Assembly (NCBI GenBank): GCA_003476445.1
Contig: DMUF01000066.1
Location: forward strand, 1-13,475
DNA length: 13,475 nucleotides
Reading direction: 5' to 3'
DNA from: Gammaproteobacteria bacterium
Lineage (GTDB): Bacteria; Pseudomonadota; Gammaproteobacteria; Pseudomonadales; Azotimanducaceae
Position numbers and translations under genes: made by a program. The notes under the pieces were generated by a model. The model was not told the DNA's origin, made no database searches, and saw nothing but the letters and a program-made list of their open reading frames with translations. Positions 12,777 through 13,475 of the stretch are shown here, piece after piece (positions within the stretch are counted from its first letter, which is position 1; each line of letters starts with the position of its first letter).

Positions 12777-13475
12777 TCAGTTCGAGGTCGTTCGACCGAG
12801 CGCCCACGTGCACGCGTGCAGGTAAGCTGTAAGTCCCGATCTTCCACCATCCAGCGGTAACGACTCGAAGGGCATGGGCTGCCCGACGGTCACCCGCACC
12901 GGTCGATTCCGATGACCCTGCACCGCGCGCAACAAGAGCGCGAGTCGCAACGGCGCGGCAATGTGGCTTGCGACATGAAACAGGCGATCGTTCTCCCCAT
13001 GAAAGAAACAGGGAATCACGGTGGCCCGTGTGCGCAGAATGAGCTTGGCGGCAAAGGTAGTCCACGGCAGGTCGGCAAGGGGCCCGAACCCAAAGCGCGA
13101 GCGCGTGGACACACCACCGGCGGGAAAGATCAGCAGGGGAATGCCAGCGGCAAGCGCTTCTTCTGCCAACTGCTTGGAGCGGATGTTGGCGCGCCTGGCC
13201 GCGGCGGTCGGGGCGAAATCCACGGGGAGCAGAAGCGGTGCAAGCTCGCGATCCTGGTACAGAAGCGCATGGAGCATGATGCGGAACTCACCGCGCGCGC
13301 GGCGCCCGAGTTCACACAGTGCGAGCCCATCCACAATGCCGAACGGATGATTGGCAATGAAAACGAGCGGTCCATCGATGCGCAAGTCTTCCGGCTGGGT
13401 ACCCGCAATCTCGAGTTCTATGCCCGCCCGAGCCAACGCTGCACCAAAAAAACCCGGCGCAGGCGCGCCCTCGGC
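12777..13475 (-). CDS. Lysophospholipid acyltransferase family protein, 5'-truncated by the window edge
   Basis: The frame is open from the right edge to TGA 12777-12779 (232 codons visible). The TTG at 13436 is one possible start, but the 13 codons above it are all open and look protein-like, so I treat the gene as starting outside the window. The product is a PlsC/LPLAT-type acyltransferase related to the hemolysin/OlsB-like group, which moves acyl chains to lysolipids at the inner membrane. Motifs, numbered from the TTG, are NHPFGIVDG (29-37), whose spacing is HX5D as in this subgroup where classical PlsC has HX4D, then a QDRELAPLLLPVDF block (61-74), and FPAGGVS (104-110) in place of FPEGTRS. 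IPCFFHGEND (141-150) and VTVGQPMPF (182-190) follow. Natural substrates may be lyso-ornithine lipid or lysophosphatidate. It is on the pnt strand, 216 bases upstream, so probably a separate transcript. Confidence 0.85.
   Translation of the reverse strand, partial: AEGAPAPGFFGAALARAGIELEIAGTQPEDLRIDGPLVFIANHPFGIVDGLALCELGRRARGEFRIMLHALLYQDRELAPLLLPVDFAPTAAARRANIRSKQLAEEALAAGIPLLIFPAGGVSTRSRFGFGPLADLPWTTFAAKLILRTRATVIPCFFHGENDRLFHVASHIAAPLRLALLLRAVQGHRNRPVRVTVGQPMPFESLPLDGGRSGLTAYLHACTWALGRTTSN

Noticed and set aside
13446..13452. Run of seven A bases near the right edge (seven T on the minus strand)
   Set aside because: Considered as a frameshift or slippery site in the acyltransferase, but the frame reads through it cleanly with no sign of a break.

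Overview
This is a GC-rich (by eye about 60% or more), gene-dense bacterial window with short intergenic gaps and little or no sign of mobile DNA. The gene set points to an aerobic proteobacterium, probably an unplaced, hydrocarbon-using gammaproteobacterium: a CYP153-type alkane-hydroxylase P450, a split-subunit proton-translocating transhydrogenase (pntAb, pntB), a POT peptide transporter and a YebC/YeeN-type protein. The lineage is an inference from gene content only. No rRNA, tRNA, CRISPR array, transposase or phage gene was seen.

Layout, left to right. (1) Positions 1-909, minus strand: the N-terminal 303 residues of a CYP153-like cytochrome P450; its heme-binding C-terminus lies off the left edge. 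(2) Positions 910-1020: a divergent intergenic region with two inverted repeats and a direct repeat. (3) Positions 1021-3297, plus strand: a three-gene run of a SAM-dependent methyltransferase, a P-loop kinase-like protein of unknown substrate, and a YebC/PmpR-family protein. (4) Positions 3308-8073, minus strand: a tight four-gene unit transcribed in the order YtcJ-like amidohydrolase, POT-family proton/peptide symporter, small split-barrel (PPOX-fold) flavin/F420-type protein, and a membrane-anchored protein with a C-terminal DUF1330-like domain. (5) Positions 8152-10703, minus strand: a two-gene unit of an NAD-type short-chain dehydrogenase followed by an acetolactate-synthase-like ThDP enzyme whose Shine-Dalgarno overlaps the dehydrogenase stop codon. 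(6) Positions 10819-10867: a compact double-hairpin inverted repeat just after pntB. (7) Positions 10876-12560, minus strand: pntAb and pntB overlapping by four bases, without the usual pntAa upstream. (8) Positions 12777-13475, minus strand: a LPLAT/hemolysin-type lysophospholipid acyltransferase that runs off the right edge.

How the genes may work together. The amidohydrolase-POT pair suggests uptake and hydrolysis of a small peptide or amide. The dehydrogenase-ThDP pair suggests a two-step route through an alpha-hydroxyketone or 2-keto acid. PntAb and PntB form the membrane part and NADPH domain of a transhydrogenase that could supply reductant. The P450 is likely an n-alkane or fatty-acid omega-hydroxylase whose redox partners would be outside the window. 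I did not find a clear new defence or mobile system. The less ordinary points are the missing pntAa, the Cys/His-rich N-terminal extension of the amidohydrolase, the anchored DUF1330-like protein, the P-loop protein in a methyltransferase/YebC unit, and the double-hairpin repeat.
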